The notes: generated by a model not told the origin, from the sequence alone. 64,000 nucleotides of DNA from Marivirga arenosa (GCF_030503875.2 NZ_CP129968.2:248001-312000), one strand, 5' to 3'. Shown: positions 8,173 through 17,026, counted from the stretch's first letter. Numbers and translations: made by a program.

Positions 8173-8393
8173 GCTGGTAACATAATATAAAAACCCATTT
8201 GCTCACCACCCTGTAGCCACGTTTGTGCCAAATAGTCCGCAATTTATGCTTGCTTTTAATAGAAGGCAAACAAGTTTGAAATTCTAAAATTTTGCAATTA
8301 ATGAAGTGTATCAGTTTGTGGAAAGAGCATAAATTACTACTTTCAGTATTTCATAGCCAAGTAAAGCAAACGGGTTTTATACGGTCGTTAGGT
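8173..8393 (+). repeat. attC-like site 7, family I short variant
   Basis: 221 bp. R'' GCTGGTAAC (8173-8181) matches the complement of the cassette's left end GTTACCAGC (7396-7404). It shares AAAACCCATTTGCTCACCAC and CAAACGGGTTTTATA with attC 8 and, more weakly, family I. Crossover G is 8387. Confidence 0.8.
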
Positions 8394-8418
8394 AGCACTG
8401 CCTTCCCACTCAATCATA

Positions 8419-8784
8419 ATGACAACTATCATTCAATATTTTTATTTTAGGTTTTTTAAATTTTCAAAAGCTTTGAGCTTTGGAGCGAGTAAACCTCAGT
8501 ATAGAGCTGCATTTTGGGCGAGCACCTCGACTCTTTCTTATATGTTCTGTATTTACATTTACATTTTGAATCAGACACCAGTAAAGACACCTTGGCTAGT
8601 ATATACAATCCCTATTGCAGTTTACATCTTATTTCTAATGTTCTTTCTAAGCCCCAAGAGATATAGAAGTGCGTTAAAGAGATTTAATGAATCCTTCGTT
8701 ATCAGTATTCTGGGAAATTGGATAACTGCGATTTATATTCTAACATCATACGCTTTGAGTTTAAAAGCATTAGTTGAAAATTAG
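8419..8784 (+). CDS. Small membrane protein, cassette 8
   Basis: A 121-residue protein with three predicted membrane segments at about 28-50, 58-78 and 93-117, and a short basic loop with RYRSALKRFNE. No family recognised. The ATG lies 32 bp after the crossover at 8387. It is the only gene between attC 7 and attC 8. Confidence 0.6.
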   Translation: MTTIIQYFYFRFFKFSKALSFGASKPQYRAAFWASTSTLSYMFCIYIYILNQTPVKTPWLVYTIPIAVYILFLMFFLSPKRYRSALKRFNESFVISILGNWITAIYILTSYALSLKALVEN

Positions 8785-8788
8785 AAAC

Positions 8789-9036
8789 GCTACCTAACAT
8801 AGTATCAAAACCCATTTGCTCACCACCTTGTAGCAAATTGAGTGCTAAAGAGCCCGTAATTTATGCTTACGTTTCATAGCTGGCAAGCAAGGATACTGCG
8901 TTGGTCAAGTAAGGCGCCTAATTATTCTAATCTTTTGCAATTAATGAAGTGTATCAGTTTGCGGAGATAGCATAAATTACTACTTTCAGTATTTCATAGC
9001 CTAGTGTAACAAACGGGTTTTATACAGGCGCTACCT
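8789..9036 (+). repeat. attC-like site 8, family I short variant, mutated crossover
   Basis: 248 bp. R'' GCTACCTAAC (8789-8798) is the exact complement of the cassette's left end GTTAGGTAGC (8387-8396). The crossover is GCTACC at 9030 instead of GTTACC. The R'' of the next cassette (TACAGGTAAC, 10663) shows the ancestral base was T, so this is a T-to-C change after integration. Confidence 0.75.
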
Positions 9037-9170
9037 GTAATTCCCCATATAGCTAAGCCATTGACTTCACAAGCTAACGGTGATGCTAGAAATTGAAAGA
9101 ATTAATAAAAAAAGTGAAATGATTGGGAGAAATTGATTTTCAACAACTTAAATAAACGTTAGTCAGAATT
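9031..9170 (+). repeat. Leader shared with cassette 16 (possible fossil attC)
   Basis: Cassette 9 begins with about 265 non-coding bases. The first 140 resemble the start of cassette 16 (17370-17506): both have TAATTCCCCAT, then CCATTGACTTC, AAGCTAACGG, and end with an R'-like ACGTTA (9156-9161). A GCTAAC motif plus a downstream ACGTTAG could be a decayed attC or an empty cassette. A shared promoter or RNA leader is the alternative. Confidence 0.4.
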
Positions 9171-9295
9171 AAGTATTGGGAGATATTTACTTTGATAGCT
9201 AACGGATACAATAAATAATAGCAAATCATAAATTAAAAAATGTTATTTTCACCACCTAGGTAAAATGTAAATCAGAATAAATTAACCTTCAAAAA

Positions 9296-10660
9296 ATGAT
9301 AATAAGCAAAGTCATAAGCTATAAAAATGCTTGGCAAGATTTAATAAATGAACATCCGAATGAATTGGAGGAGGTATTAGAAGTACTGCCTCAATTTATA
9401 AGCAGTTATGTTTCAATGAGACAAGCAAATGAACGGACTTTTATTGGTCATAGGGATATTTGGAATGAGCTTCTTAAAGAAAAAGAATGGATAATATCGG
9501 ATACATCTTTTTACCTAGAAGATGGACAGCGAATCTTTATCGGCAATTTAGGGCCAATTAAAAATGACGTTAGTGCCTATATTTCATTTGGACATATAGA
9601 TTTTGCTAACAGGTGGCTTTTTCAGCAGACTACTTTAGCAGGTAAATATGACATAGCAAAAATACCTATTTTATTAGTACCTACTGCAGAATTTGGTGCT
9701 AGACATGAAGATAGATTCTTTAAAAGGTTGTCATTCGAACAATATCAAAAGCAAATCCTTCCTCTTACTCCTTTAAGTCACTCTTATCCTTTTTTAATAC
9801 TTGGTTATACTGACCAAGGTCAATTATTTGAAACAGAAATTCATGAATTAGAATCTGACCCTCTAATTTCAAATGAAAATGTAGTAATTGATAGATGTAT
9901 AGAATTTCCACCTGAATATTATCAAGCTGGTTTGAACATTCTAAATTACTTTGGCACCTATATCAGAGAACAATATCCTGACCAAGAGGCAAAAATTAAA
10001 ATAGAACAGAAAGACAAAATTGTAAGACTCATCATTGAAACGGGTGATGGAGAAACAGAAGTTATCGAAAGAGCACTGCAGGAATATCAGCTTGTTATTA
10101 CAGGACAGAAAACGCCAGAAGAAGTTACCAAAAATGAAAAATTGATATTAGAACTAAAAAACGAATTAAGATTAGCAAGGTATAGAGTAGAAACTCAGCA
10201 AGACATTATGCTAGTGCAAACAGGACAAATTGATAAATTAATGAATATACTAAGTGAAGGGTTAGCTAATAAAAGTCCAATTCATATTGATTTCAAACCT
10301 GTTATTACTTTAGATAATAAAGTTGTCAATAATCAAACCGTGACTTCTGTTATATCAGATATTAACGACTTAAAGTTGCTTCTTGGAACTTCAAGTCCAG
10401 AATACATAGAACTGCAAAATTTGGAGGGTTCTCTAACTGCAATAGAAAAAGAAACCGACTCTGAAATTGTGAAAAATTCGACTGCGATGCAGAAGTTGAG
10501 AAATTTTCTTAATTCAGTATCTGAAGGGAATGAACAATTAGCAAAAGTTCTTGAAACTACTGAAACTGGAATTGATATTATCAGGAGCCTTGCGGGCAAA
10601 TATAATAGTATTGCAGAATGGTGTGGATTACCGCAAGTTCCTAGAGTTTTTATAAAATAA
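9296..10660 (+). CDS. Hypothetical 454-aa cytosolic protein, cassette 9
   Basis: The largest cassette product, with no signal peptide or membrane segment. Residues 1-130 include GHRDIWNELLKEKEWI and YISFGHIDFANRWLFQQ. Residues 120-170 read KIPILLVPTAEFGARHEDRFF. The middle (about 210-265) is charged, and the C-terminal 150 residues are helical, with a likely coiled coil (about 280-330). The N-terminal Asp/Gly/Phe pattern followed by hydrophobic IPILLVPT faintly recalls BglII-like restriction endonucleases, but no catalytic motif can be assigned, so I leave it unnamed. The 265-bp leader is unusually long and may carry a promoter. A defence role is speculation, based on size, cytosolic nature and cassette location. 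Confidence 0.75.
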   Translation: MIISKVISYKNAWQDLINEHPNELEEVLEVLPQFISSYVSMRQANERTFIGHRDIWNELLKEKEWIISDTSFYLEDGQRIFIGNLGPIKNDVSAYISFGHIDFANRWLFQQTTLAGKYDIAKIPILLVPTAEFGARHEDRFFKRLSFEQYQKQILPLTPLSHSYPFLILGYTDQGQLFETEIHELESDPLISNENVVIDRCIEFPPEYYQAGLNILNYFGTYIREQYPDQEAKIKIEQKDKIVRLIIETGDGETEVIERALQEYQLVITGQKTPEEVTKNEKLILELKNELRLARYRVETQQDIMLVQTGQIDKLMNILSEGLANKSPIHIDFKPVITLDNKVVNNQTVTSVISDINDLKLLLGTSSPEYIELQNLEGSLTAIEKETDSEIVKNSTAMQKLRNFLNSVSEGNEQLAKVLETTETGIDIIRSLAGKYNSIAEWCGLPQVPRVFIK

Positions 10661-10662
10661 AA

Positions 10663-10796
10663 TACAGGTAACACCACATATAGCTTATGGCGGGTGAAGC
10701 AGTAAAAGAAAATTTTGTACATTTAAGTAAGTGTGTTGAGGACAGACAAGAAGGCACCTCGAAAACCGCCACAAAGCCATATGCTTAGCGTTGGCA
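10663..10796 (+). repeat. attC-like site 9, short canonical-size family IV
   Basis: 134 bp, within the usual attC range. R'' TACAGGTAAC (10663-10672) is complementary to the ancestral left end GTTACCTGTA (9030-9039, now GC). Stem CATATAGC...GGCGG pairs with CCGCC...GCCATATGC. Crossover G is 10790. Confidence 0.8.
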
Positions 10797-10809
10797 AACA
10801 TTTGGAAGC

Positions 10810-11322
10810 ATGGGAATCTGGAATAAACTTTTTGGCAGTACGGACAAGAATTCTGAAGAGGGCTTACAACCATCTGAAGTCAGGGTATCATTCCCTGAAG
10901 AAGTGTTTTCAACTATAGAATTTAACAAAGACGACCTACCAGGTATTGGAATTATTACGTCCTCCCTTAAGGACTTTGAACACAAACATATTTTTCCTTG
11001 GCATCTTTCAATTGTACTTCAATACAATGAACTCATTGAGAACGGTATGCCATCGATTCAGGAAAGAGAAGAAACAGATACATTTTGTGAGCATCTTGAA
11101 GAGTTATTGAAGGGTGAAAACCAAGATAAACCTAATGGTCTATTTATAGGTCGATTTACATGGAATGGTACCCGTGAAATGATATGGAAAATACACGATC
11201 CAGAAATTGCAGATAAAGAATTAAAGCAAATCATTGATTCAGGCAGTCATCCAAGACCGTTTGATTATAGAATGGAGGAAGATCCTGAATGGAAACTTTC
11301 AAAATGGCATTTGATGGAGTAA
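10810..11322 (+). CDS. DUF695-like protein, cassette 10 (copy 3 of 3)
   Basis: Third copy of the 170-residue protein. The cassette spans 10791-11643, again 853 bp and apparently identical in sequence, including its 322-bp attC. Flanking sites are attC 9 on the left and cassette 11 on the right. Identity of three long attC sites, while other family I sites in the array have diverged, points to recent duplication or to homogenisation by recombination. Confidence 0.75.
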   Translation: MGIWNKLFGSTDKNSEEGLQPSEVRVSFPEEVFSTIEFNKDDLPGIGIITSSLKDFEHKHIFPWHLSIVLQYNELIENGMPSIQEREETDTFCEHLEELLKGENQDKPNGLFIGRFTWNGTREMIWKIHDPEIADKELKQIIDSGSHPRPFDYRMEEDPEWKLSKWHLME

Positions 11323-11327
11323 AATAC

Positions 11328-11649
11328 GTTTGCCAACAAAACATAAAACCAATTTGCTCACCACCCTGTAGCAAAGTCAGCAGTAACTAGCCAGCAATTT
11401 ATGCTTTCACTTTGTGGCGGCTTCATCAACGGGCGGACTTGGCATTGCAGGGCTCAAAAGCTTTTAAGGTTATTCATTCAAGTCAACTATTTGCCATCAT
11501 CGGGCGGACCCTATTTTACCGACCCACTGGACTGGCTGTATAAGGACATCACTTTAATCAACATTCGGCCTTGGTGGAAACCGCATAAATTGCTTAGTTT
11601 AGCTTTTCATAGCTTACATCGGCAAACAGGTTTTATGTAGGCGTTGGGT
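11328..11649 (+). repeat. attC-like site 10, long family I (identical to site 1)
   Basis: 322 bp; third identical copy. R'' GTTTGCCAAC (11328-11337); crossover G 11643, followed by TTGGGTTCC of cassette 11. Confidence 0.85.
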
Positions 11650-11685
11650 TCCATAGTGTCCATTCAAATTCTATTACAGCATATA

Positions 11686-12906
11686 ATGAAAAGTCTATCA
11701 GTCCTAATATTGTTAACGTGGTCACTAAATCTGTATGGTCAGCAGGATTCTGTTCCTGTTAAGGTTTCTGCAGTAAAAATTTTAAAAGAGTTTATTGAAA
11801 TAATTCAGCAGAAAGACTACAAGAAAGCATATAGCTTTACAAGTGATCAATATTCAAGTAGCGTAATGACATTGCAAGAATTCACAAACTACTTTATTTC
11901 TTTAGATCAATATTATGGGGACCTGTTAGAATATTCAATCGTGGAAAAACATTTACCGGATAGCATGTCGACTTCAGCTAAATCCATTATGGCAGGAAGT
12001 CAAATGACTTTTGAGAATGTGACCTGTTTTAATACTTGGGAATTAAAGCTTACTGATAATAAGGACTTTAAAATATCGTATTTTACATTTGGTATAATTG
12101 AATATACAAACAGAGATGCATTTAATGCTATTACAACTAAAGAGATTGAATTGATAAACCAAAAAGAATTCGATTCAATTTACAACTCATCGCTTTGGCT
12201 GAAGCAATTTGAAGATTTAGATGAATTCAGAAAAAAAGGATTGAGATTTTTAGGAAAAAAACCACCGGGTTTAAAATTAAGCAGATTCGATATTTATACT
12301 TTTGACGCAACAACTAATATAGAATTATCTTATAAAAACAATTTATCCAAGAATGAAATTATCCTTGAATATTCAGAAGAAGCTGATTCTCTAAGATTCG
12401 AAACGATGAGGTTCTTTTTTGAAGATGATGTTCATGAATACGCAAAAATTGATAGTGTTTTTCACACAGAAACATATTTCGACTCGACCTTTCACTACAG
12501 TTTTAAATATCCAAATAACTGGCTAATTGCTGATACATCTGGAAGCGTTGTTCTTGTTGAAAAAATCAAAGAAGATATGATTTTTCCATCAATTGTTTTA
12601 ATCTCGGCACAAGATTCAGTTTCATTAAAAGAAACTATCAAGTTACATGAAAAATCGCTCGAAGAAGCTAATGGCATCCAAGATTTACAACTTGAATCAA
12701 AGTCTGATTTAAAGTTTAAAGACTACGAAGCGTTAAGATACAAATACACAGGAAGAATAGGAATACCTCTTTTATTTATAGATATTTTATTTATTGAGGC
12801 TAATAATAAAATATATTCAGTCTCATCTATATGCTCGCTCGATAGGAAAATTATAAATCAGGCAAAAATCAAGAAAATAGAAGACTCTTTTACTATTAAA
12901 AAATAA
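11686..12906 (+). CDS. Exported protein with PsbP-like C-terminal domain, cassette 11
   Basis: A 406-residue protein with a signal peptide (about residues 1-18, ending NLYGQ). Residues 30-130 look like an NTF2-like or DUF4878-type fold (FIEIIQQKDYKKAYSFTSDQY). Residues about 265-405 resemble PsbP-like/DUF1795 proteins: HYSFKYPNNWLI, central ALRYKYTGR, and the end KKIEDSFTIK. Such domains occur in secreted proteins of unknown activity. A TTG at 11644 sits in the crossover; the ATG at 11686 gives the intact signal peptide. The two-domain layout is larger than a typical cassette gene. Confidence 0.7.
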   Translation: MKSLSVLILLTWSLNLYGQQDSVPVKVSAVKILKEFIEIIQQKDYKKAYSFTSDQYSSSVMTLQEFTNYFISLDQYYGDLLEYSIVEKHLPDSMSTSAKSIMAGSQMTFENVTCFNTWELKLTDNKDFKISYFTFGIIEYTNRDAFNAITTKEIELINQKEFDSIYNSSLWLKQFEDLDEFRKKGLRFLGKKPPGLKLSRFDIYTFDATTNIELSYKNNLSKNEIILEYSEEADSLRFETMRFFFEDDVHEYAKIDSVFHTETYFDSTFHYSFKYPNNWLIADTSGSVVLVEKIKEDMIFPSIVLISAQDSVSLKETIKLHEKSLEEANGIQDLQLESKSDLKFKDYEALRYKYTGRIGIPLLFIDILFIEANNKIYSVSSICSLDRKIINQAKIKKIEDSFTIKK

Positions 12907-12907
12907 C

Positions 12908-13105
12908 GGAACCCAACATTCTGTCATAAATCATGGCTTTTCAGTAGGTTATTGCTACTTCTGCTCTTTGTAGATAGTCCGGCAATCCGCAGGATTGCCT
13001 TATTTGTAGAATTAAATTAATAAGCCAATCCTGCGGATTGCCTCGGTAGTTAACTGAAATTTTTATACTTTTAATCAGCCACGAATTTATACAGTGGCGT
13101 TAGGC
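12908..13105 (+). repeat. attC-like site 11, family V with twin palindromes
   Basis: 198 bp. R'' GGAACCCAAC (12908-12917) is the exact complement of the left end GTTGGGTTCC (11643-11652). Outer stem CATAAATCATGGCT pairs with AGCCACGAATTTAT. Two internal palindromes (12981-12999, GGCAATCCGCAGGATTGCC, and 13026-13042) are also complementary to each other over 17 bp, so the loop can fold in two ways. Crossover G is 13099. Confidence 0.85.
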
Positions 13106-13113
13106 TCAATTAA

Positions 13114-13584
13114 ATGTCAGCAAAACTCATCATTATATTAACATTATTCTTTACAAGCTTCGAGTCACTCGGACAAGAGGTTCAAGTAAATTGTATCATA
13201 CAGGTCAACAAAGAACTTGTAGAAGGACAGCTCGCGGACATTAAAATTTGGTTTTCCGACAACATGGAAAAAAAATATCAGGTTGGATATGTACCAGGCG
13301 AACTCAGCATTCCAAAAGAGGCATACCAAAGGCTGATAGACCAAAAGGATACGATTCAGGCAGTTCTAAATTTTGATTATTACAATTACGATAAAAAGAA
13401 TCAGAGAGATATAGTAAATTGGTCGATAAAATTAACTGGTATTTTATTTAAGCAACCATATTTAATACTGGACATCTATGACTTTAGAGTTAGGAAGTAC
13501 AGAAAAATGTATAGCTTTCATACCGATCAAAATTTCATCTATGAGTGGAATTTCCCTAACTCAGGAATGCTGATATCAAAATAA
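13114..13584 (+). CDS. Hypothetical secreted protein, cassette 12 first gene
   Basis: A 156-residue protein with a signal peptide (residues 1-20, ending ESLGQ). The mature part is beta-rich and aromatic (DYYNYDKKNQRD, YLILDIYDFRVRKYRKMYSF). No family recognised. The ATG is 15 bp after the crossover at 13099. The next ORF begins 26 bp after its stop without an intervening attC, so this is a two-gene cassette. Confidence 0.65.
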   Translation: MSAKLIIILTLFFTSFESLGQEVQVNCIIQVNKELVEGQLADIKIWFSDNMEKKYQVGYVPGELSIPKEAYQRLIDQKDTIQAVLNFDYYNYDKKNQRDIVNWSIKLTGILFKQPYLILDIYDFRVRKYRKMYSFHTDQNFIYEWNFPNSGMLISK

Positions 13585-13609
13585 AAACTTATTTACACTT
13601 CAGTTAACC

Positions 13610-14206
13610 ATGAGAAATAAAAAAATAAATATTCAGTCGTTGCCAATTGCTATGGAACAAGCAAATGAAATGTTTAACCATGCACTTCAAATTGACAAGG
13701 AAATTCAGAAATATCTTAATAAGGACAAAAATAACTCTCCACTAGGAAAAATGATTTCTGCCAATGTTTTGATTGGACTTTCAATTGAACTATATCTTAA
13801 AAGCTTGATGATAGCTGGGCGAAAGGATGGTGTAGTATTCGGTCACAACTTGACGGATTTATATAATGAAATACATCCTGTTTTAAAGATGGCAATAGAG
13901 ACAGAATATGGAAAATGCAAAAAGTCTAAAAATGTGTTGATGGTGGAAATTGGTATAAAATCATCAAAGGGATTACCGCCTAAACCAGAAAAAGAACCTT
14001 TTGACGGAGTAGACTTTAAAGATTTCAATCAGTCTCTAGACACTATTTCTAACATTTTTGTAGAGTCTAGATATTATTTTGAGACAATCGGTTCAAGTGA
14101 CTGGTCATTTATCAAATATGCTTTTGAATCTGCAAGATGTATCGCTATTGCGGTTAAAACAGTTTTAGAAAATTTTCGAGCGGGCATTTTTAAAGGTGAA
14201 ATATGA
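13610..14206 (+). CDS. HEPN-like protein, cassette 12 second gene
   Basis: A 198-residue soluble, mostly helical protein. Residues about 45-85 (ANVLIGLSIELYLKSLMIAGRKDG, then GHNLTDLYNEI) match the pattern of HEPN-domain proteins, where a helix with an E-xx-LK core is followed by a His-Asn-Leu segment. Further helices with FNQSLDTISNIF and FIKYAFESARCIAIAVKTV follow. The RxxxxH ribonuclease motif of toxic HEPN proteins is not evident. HEPN proteins are common in toxin-antitoxin and anti-phage systems, but no nucleotidyltransferase partner is present here. Confidence 0.65.
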   Translation: MRNKKINIQSLPIAMEQANEMFNHALQIDKEIQKYLNKDKNNSPLGKMISANVLIGLSIELYLKSLMIAGRKDGVVFGHNLTDLYNEIHPVLKMAIETEYGKCKKSKNVLMVEIGIKSSKGLPPKPEKEPFDGVDFKDFNQSLDTISNIFVESRYYFETIGSSDWSFIKYAFESARCIAIAVKTVLENFRAGIFKGEI

Positions 14207-14213
14207 GTTAAAA

Positions 14214-14411
14214 TGAGCCTAACATCCTGTATAAATCATGGCTGTTCAGTAGGTAATTGTTCCTTTGGCTCTTCGTAGAAAGCCCGTCAATCCGCAGGAT
14301 TGCCTTATTGGTGAAAATTAATTTAATAAGCCAATCCTGCGGATTGCCTCGGTAGTTAACTGAATTTTTTATACTTTTAATCAGCAACGAATTTATACAG
14401 TGGCGTTATAG
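14214..14411 (+). repeat. attC-like site 12, family V
   Basis: 198 bp. R'' TGAGCCTAAC (14214-14223) is the exact complement of GTTAGGCTCA at the left end (13099-13108), 1.1 kb upstream across both genes, showing that the pair moves as one cassette. It has the same twin palindromes as site 11. Crossover G is 14405. Confidence 0.85.
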
Positions 14412-14426
14412 CCAAATATATTTTCA

Positions 14427-15314
14427 ATGAAACAAATTTGCTTAATTCTAACCTTCTTTACTTTAATTGCTTTTGGAGCTGTGGCTCAGGACTCGCCATG
14501 CTTTGAAAATAGTAATGGAGAATGGTGGCCAATTGAGCCTGAATTAGAATATAAATATTCTGAGGGCAAAGCGTCAAAGACTTCTTTGATACTAAATGAT
14601 AGCATAAAATTTAATGGGAAATTCTATCTCATTAAAAGGGAAACCTATAAAAATGGAAAAGTAAAAGAAAGTTATTGGAGAACAGAAAACGGAGCAGTCT
14701 ATCACTATAACAAAGAAGAAGGACATGAATCGAAAGATTTACCAGCTTCCCCTGAAGTTGGACAAGAGTGGAATAGTACTAAAAATGAATGGTCATATAA
14801 GATTATTAGTTTAACTAGTTCTTTCTCTACTCCGTTTTGCGATTTTAATGGTCTTTTAGAAGTAGAAACAAGGAGTTCTGAAAGAGAAGGAACTACTTAT
14901 TCTTTATTCTACAAAAAAGGAGTAGGTTTTGTGGGACTCAATGTCAATGGAATTCCGTACACCCTAATCATGCCTAATGGTCAAATAAATGAAAAGGATT
15001 TTATGGCATATGGTTGTGAGAATTTAGAATCTGAACAAGAAATAAAAACTTGCACACAGCAAAAAATTCTTCAACACATACAGAATAATTTAAAATTCTC
15101 TAGAAAGTATGAAAAGGGGGAAATATTAGTAAATGTAATTATTGGCACTGATGGTAATGTAGAAAATACGGAGGTAATTAAAGCCATGCCTAATTCTGAT
15201 AAACAACAAGCGGCAGTAATAAAAGTGATCAAATCTTTACCAAAATTTATTCCAGCCCAAGTCGATGATGATAAGCTCGTTAGGGTTTCCTTTGTAATTC
15301 CTATCAAGTTTTAA
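14427..15314 (+). CDS. Exported protein with TonB C-terminal-like domain, cassette 13
   Basis: A 295-residue protein with a clear signal peptide (residues 1-20, ending GAVAQ). The central part (about 30-190) is beta-rich with WWPIEPELEYKYSEG and LLEVETRSSE. The last about 90 residues have the TonB_C pattern: ILVNVIIGTDGNVENTEVIK, then KVIKSLPKFIPAQVDDDKLVRVSFVIPIKF. Energy-transducing TonB proteins carry an N-terminal membrane anchor; here there is a cleavable-looking signal instead, so it more likely is a periplasmic protein with a borrowed fold. Start ATG 22 bp after the crossover. Confidence 0.75.
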   Translation: MKQICLILTFFTLIAFGAVAQDSPCFENSNGEWWPIEPELEYKYSEGKASKTSLILNDSIKFNGKFYLIKRETYKNGKVKESYWRTENGAVYHYNKEEGHESKDLPASPEVGQEWNSTKNEWSYKIISLTSSFSTPFCDFNGLLEVETRSSEREGTTYSLFYKKGVGFVGLNVNGIPYTLIMPNGQINEKDFMAYGCENLESEQEIKTCTQQKILQHIQNNLKFSRKYEKGEILVNVIIGTDGNVENTEVIKAMPNSDKQQAAVIKVIKSLPKFIPAQVDDDKLVRVSFVIPIKF

Positions 15315-15316
15315 AA

Positions 15317-15637
15317 TGGCTATAACATCACATAAAACCAATTTGCTCACCACCTTGTAGCAAAGTCAGCAGTAACTAGCCAGCAATTTATGCTTTCACT
15401 TTGTGGCAACTTTATCAACCGAGGACCGAGCATTGTAGGACTCACTAGCTTTTAAAGTCATTCAACCAACTCAACTATTTGCCATCATCGGGCGGACCAT
15501 TTTTTACCGCCCCACTGGACATACTGTATGTGGACATCACTTTAATCAACAGTGAGCCTTGGTGGAAACCGCATAAATTGCTTAGTTTAGCTTTTCATAG
15601 CTTACATTGGCAAACAGGTTTTATGCGGGCGTTAGTA
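15317..15637 (+). repeat. attC-like site 13, long family I
   Basis: 321 bp. R'' TGGCTATAAC (15317-15326) is the exact complement of GTTATAGCCA (14405-14414). Inner stem GCAATTTATGC/GCATAAATTGC and outer stem ATAAAACC/GGTTTTAT are kept. It has diverged from site 1 by scattered substitutions. Crossover G is 15631. Confidence 0.85.
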
Positions 15638-15650
15638 ACAATCCTCACTA

Positions 15651-16397
15651 TTGAGCAGACTATATAAAATATCAAAAAGTGACATTCTAAAGTCAAATAA
15701 GTACTTAATTAGGTATTTATATTTGCTACCAATATTATGTATTCTAGCTATACCTCTAGCTCATTACAGAAATGGCTGGAATTGGGAAAAAGCCGTAGAA
15801 TATGCAGTTCCAGTAACGATTTCATCTTTCCTTGTATTAGGAGTTATTCCAAATCTAATAATGCATCTAACTCACTATTTCTCTAACAGAAATCTTTCAA
15901 TCCTAATAGACTGTGAAGAAAAGAAAATTACAATTCAAAAAGACTTGAGATTTACTTACAAATTGAATGAACTAACTATTATTCTTAATACCCCAATTTA
16001 TCATAAGAACAAAGTCGATAATAGAAATCGTTGGGAAACCCCATGGTCTAACTATTCATTTTTCACTTTAATAACACCTGATAACAAGGAATTTAATATA
16101 AGTTCAATTGTATTATCGCATTCAGAACTTCCGATTGAACCAACTGAAATAAAATATTCGCTCTGGCCCACCATTAAACCATGGTATGTCAACAGACAAA
16201 TTGAAATCGACCGTAATCAAGAAATTTATAGAGAACAAATTAATAACTGGAAGCAAAAGTTTTCAGACTTGACTTCTGAAGAACTAAAATCTAAGCTTGG
16301 AAGACCAAAAGATTATGATGAACTACCAAAAATAGCAATGGAGGAACTCCTGAAAGAAAAAGTTACTAACATTTGCTTACTGCTTCTAGCAAAGTGA
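15651..16397 (+). CDS. Two-helix membrane protein, cassette 14
   Basis: A 248-residue protein with two membrane segments (about 21-41 and 53-78), followed by a beta-rich, PH-like cytosolic domain (LSILIDCEEKKITIQKDL) and a charged helical tail. The only start near the cassette boundary is TTG at 15651, 20 bp after the crossover; the first in-frame ATG would cut off both membrane segments' upstream part. The reading frame runs through R'' into attC 14: the last nine or so residues (CLLLLAK end) are encoded by attC sequence. Function unknown. Confidence 0.65.
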   Translation: MSRLYKISKSDILKSNKYLIRYLYLLPILCILAIPLAHYRNGWNWEKAVEYAVPVTISSFLVLGVIPNLIMHLTHYFSNRNLSILIDCEEKKITIQKDLRFTYKLNELTIILNTPIYHKNKVDNRNRWETPWSNYSFFTLITPDNKEFNISSIVLSHSELPIEPTEIKYSLWPTIKPWYVNRQIEIDRNQEIYREQINNWKQKFSDLTSEELKSKLGRPKDYDELPKIAMEELLKEKVTNICLLLLAK

Positions 16398-16565
16398 ATA
16401 GGTAAATTGCTGCAAAGCCAAACGTCTATTTTATTTACATTTAGAACAAGTAGCCAGTATGTGTCTCTTCTTTTTTCTTTCAATAATTGTGGTTATGGTT
16501 TGGCTTCGCTACTTTAGTATTTCATCAGCGAAGTGTAGCAAACGCATTTTAGCTTCGCGTTACAG
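16362..16565 (+). repeat. attC-like site 14, family III, overlapping a gene end
   Basis: 204 bp. R'' GTTACTAAC (16362-16370) is the complement of GTTAGTAAC (15631-15639). The upstream gene stops at 16397 inside the site. Stem ATTTGCTTACTGCTTCTAGC and AGCAAACGCATTTTAGC as in site 5. Crossover G is 16559. Confidence 0.85.
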
Positions 16566-16579
16566 GCCATAGTAGCAAT

Positions 16580-17026
16580 ATGAGAATATTAATCATAATC
16601 ACCCTCTTCATCACTTCTTTCAACTCTGCATCTGGACAGATAGTAAAAGCAGACCTTGAGCCTGTTGAGAAAGATTACTACGCTTGGATTACTTCTTTAA
16701 ACGAGGGACCAATAGAATGGCTAACTGTATCTACTAATGACATAGATGCTAAAGCCTACCGAATAGTCATTACAACTTCAGAAATCTATAATAGTTTATA
16801 TGTGGAGACTGTAGTTTTTGGCAATGAAGGCTGCTGTAAAAGAATAGTTGCAAAACATCAAATTGATCTGTACGACCTTTTTAGTAAATTGAAAATGAGT
16901 GGAGAAATTACGAATATTGAATTTACTAAGTGGCTAAACAATGGGGAGTTCGAAATGAACATTCAAGATCAAAGCTATTTATTGAGTATAGAGGAAGACC
17001 ATGTAGAAGTCAGCCAAATCAACTAG
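16580..17026 (+). CDS. Hypothetical secreted protein, cassette 15
   Basis: A 148-residue protein with a signal peptide (residues 1-19, ending NSASGQ). The mature domain is small, with mixed beta and helical texture (YRIVITTSEIYNSLYVETVVFGNEGCCKRIV) and a Cys-Cys pair near residue 96. No family recognised. Start ATG 21 bp after the crossover at 16559. Confidence 0.65.
   Translation: MRILIIITLFITSFNSASGQIVKADLEPVEKDYYAWITSLNEGPIEWLTVSTNDIDAKAYRIVITTSEIYNSLYVETVVFGNEGCCKRIVAKHQIDLYDLFSKLKMSGEITNIEFTKWLNNGEFEMNIQDQSYLLSIEEDHVEVSQIN

Noticed and set aside
2017..11643. The 853-bp triplicate as an insertion sequence
   Set aside because: No transposase, no terminal inverted repeats of IS type and no target duplication; ends coincide with integron-type crossover points.
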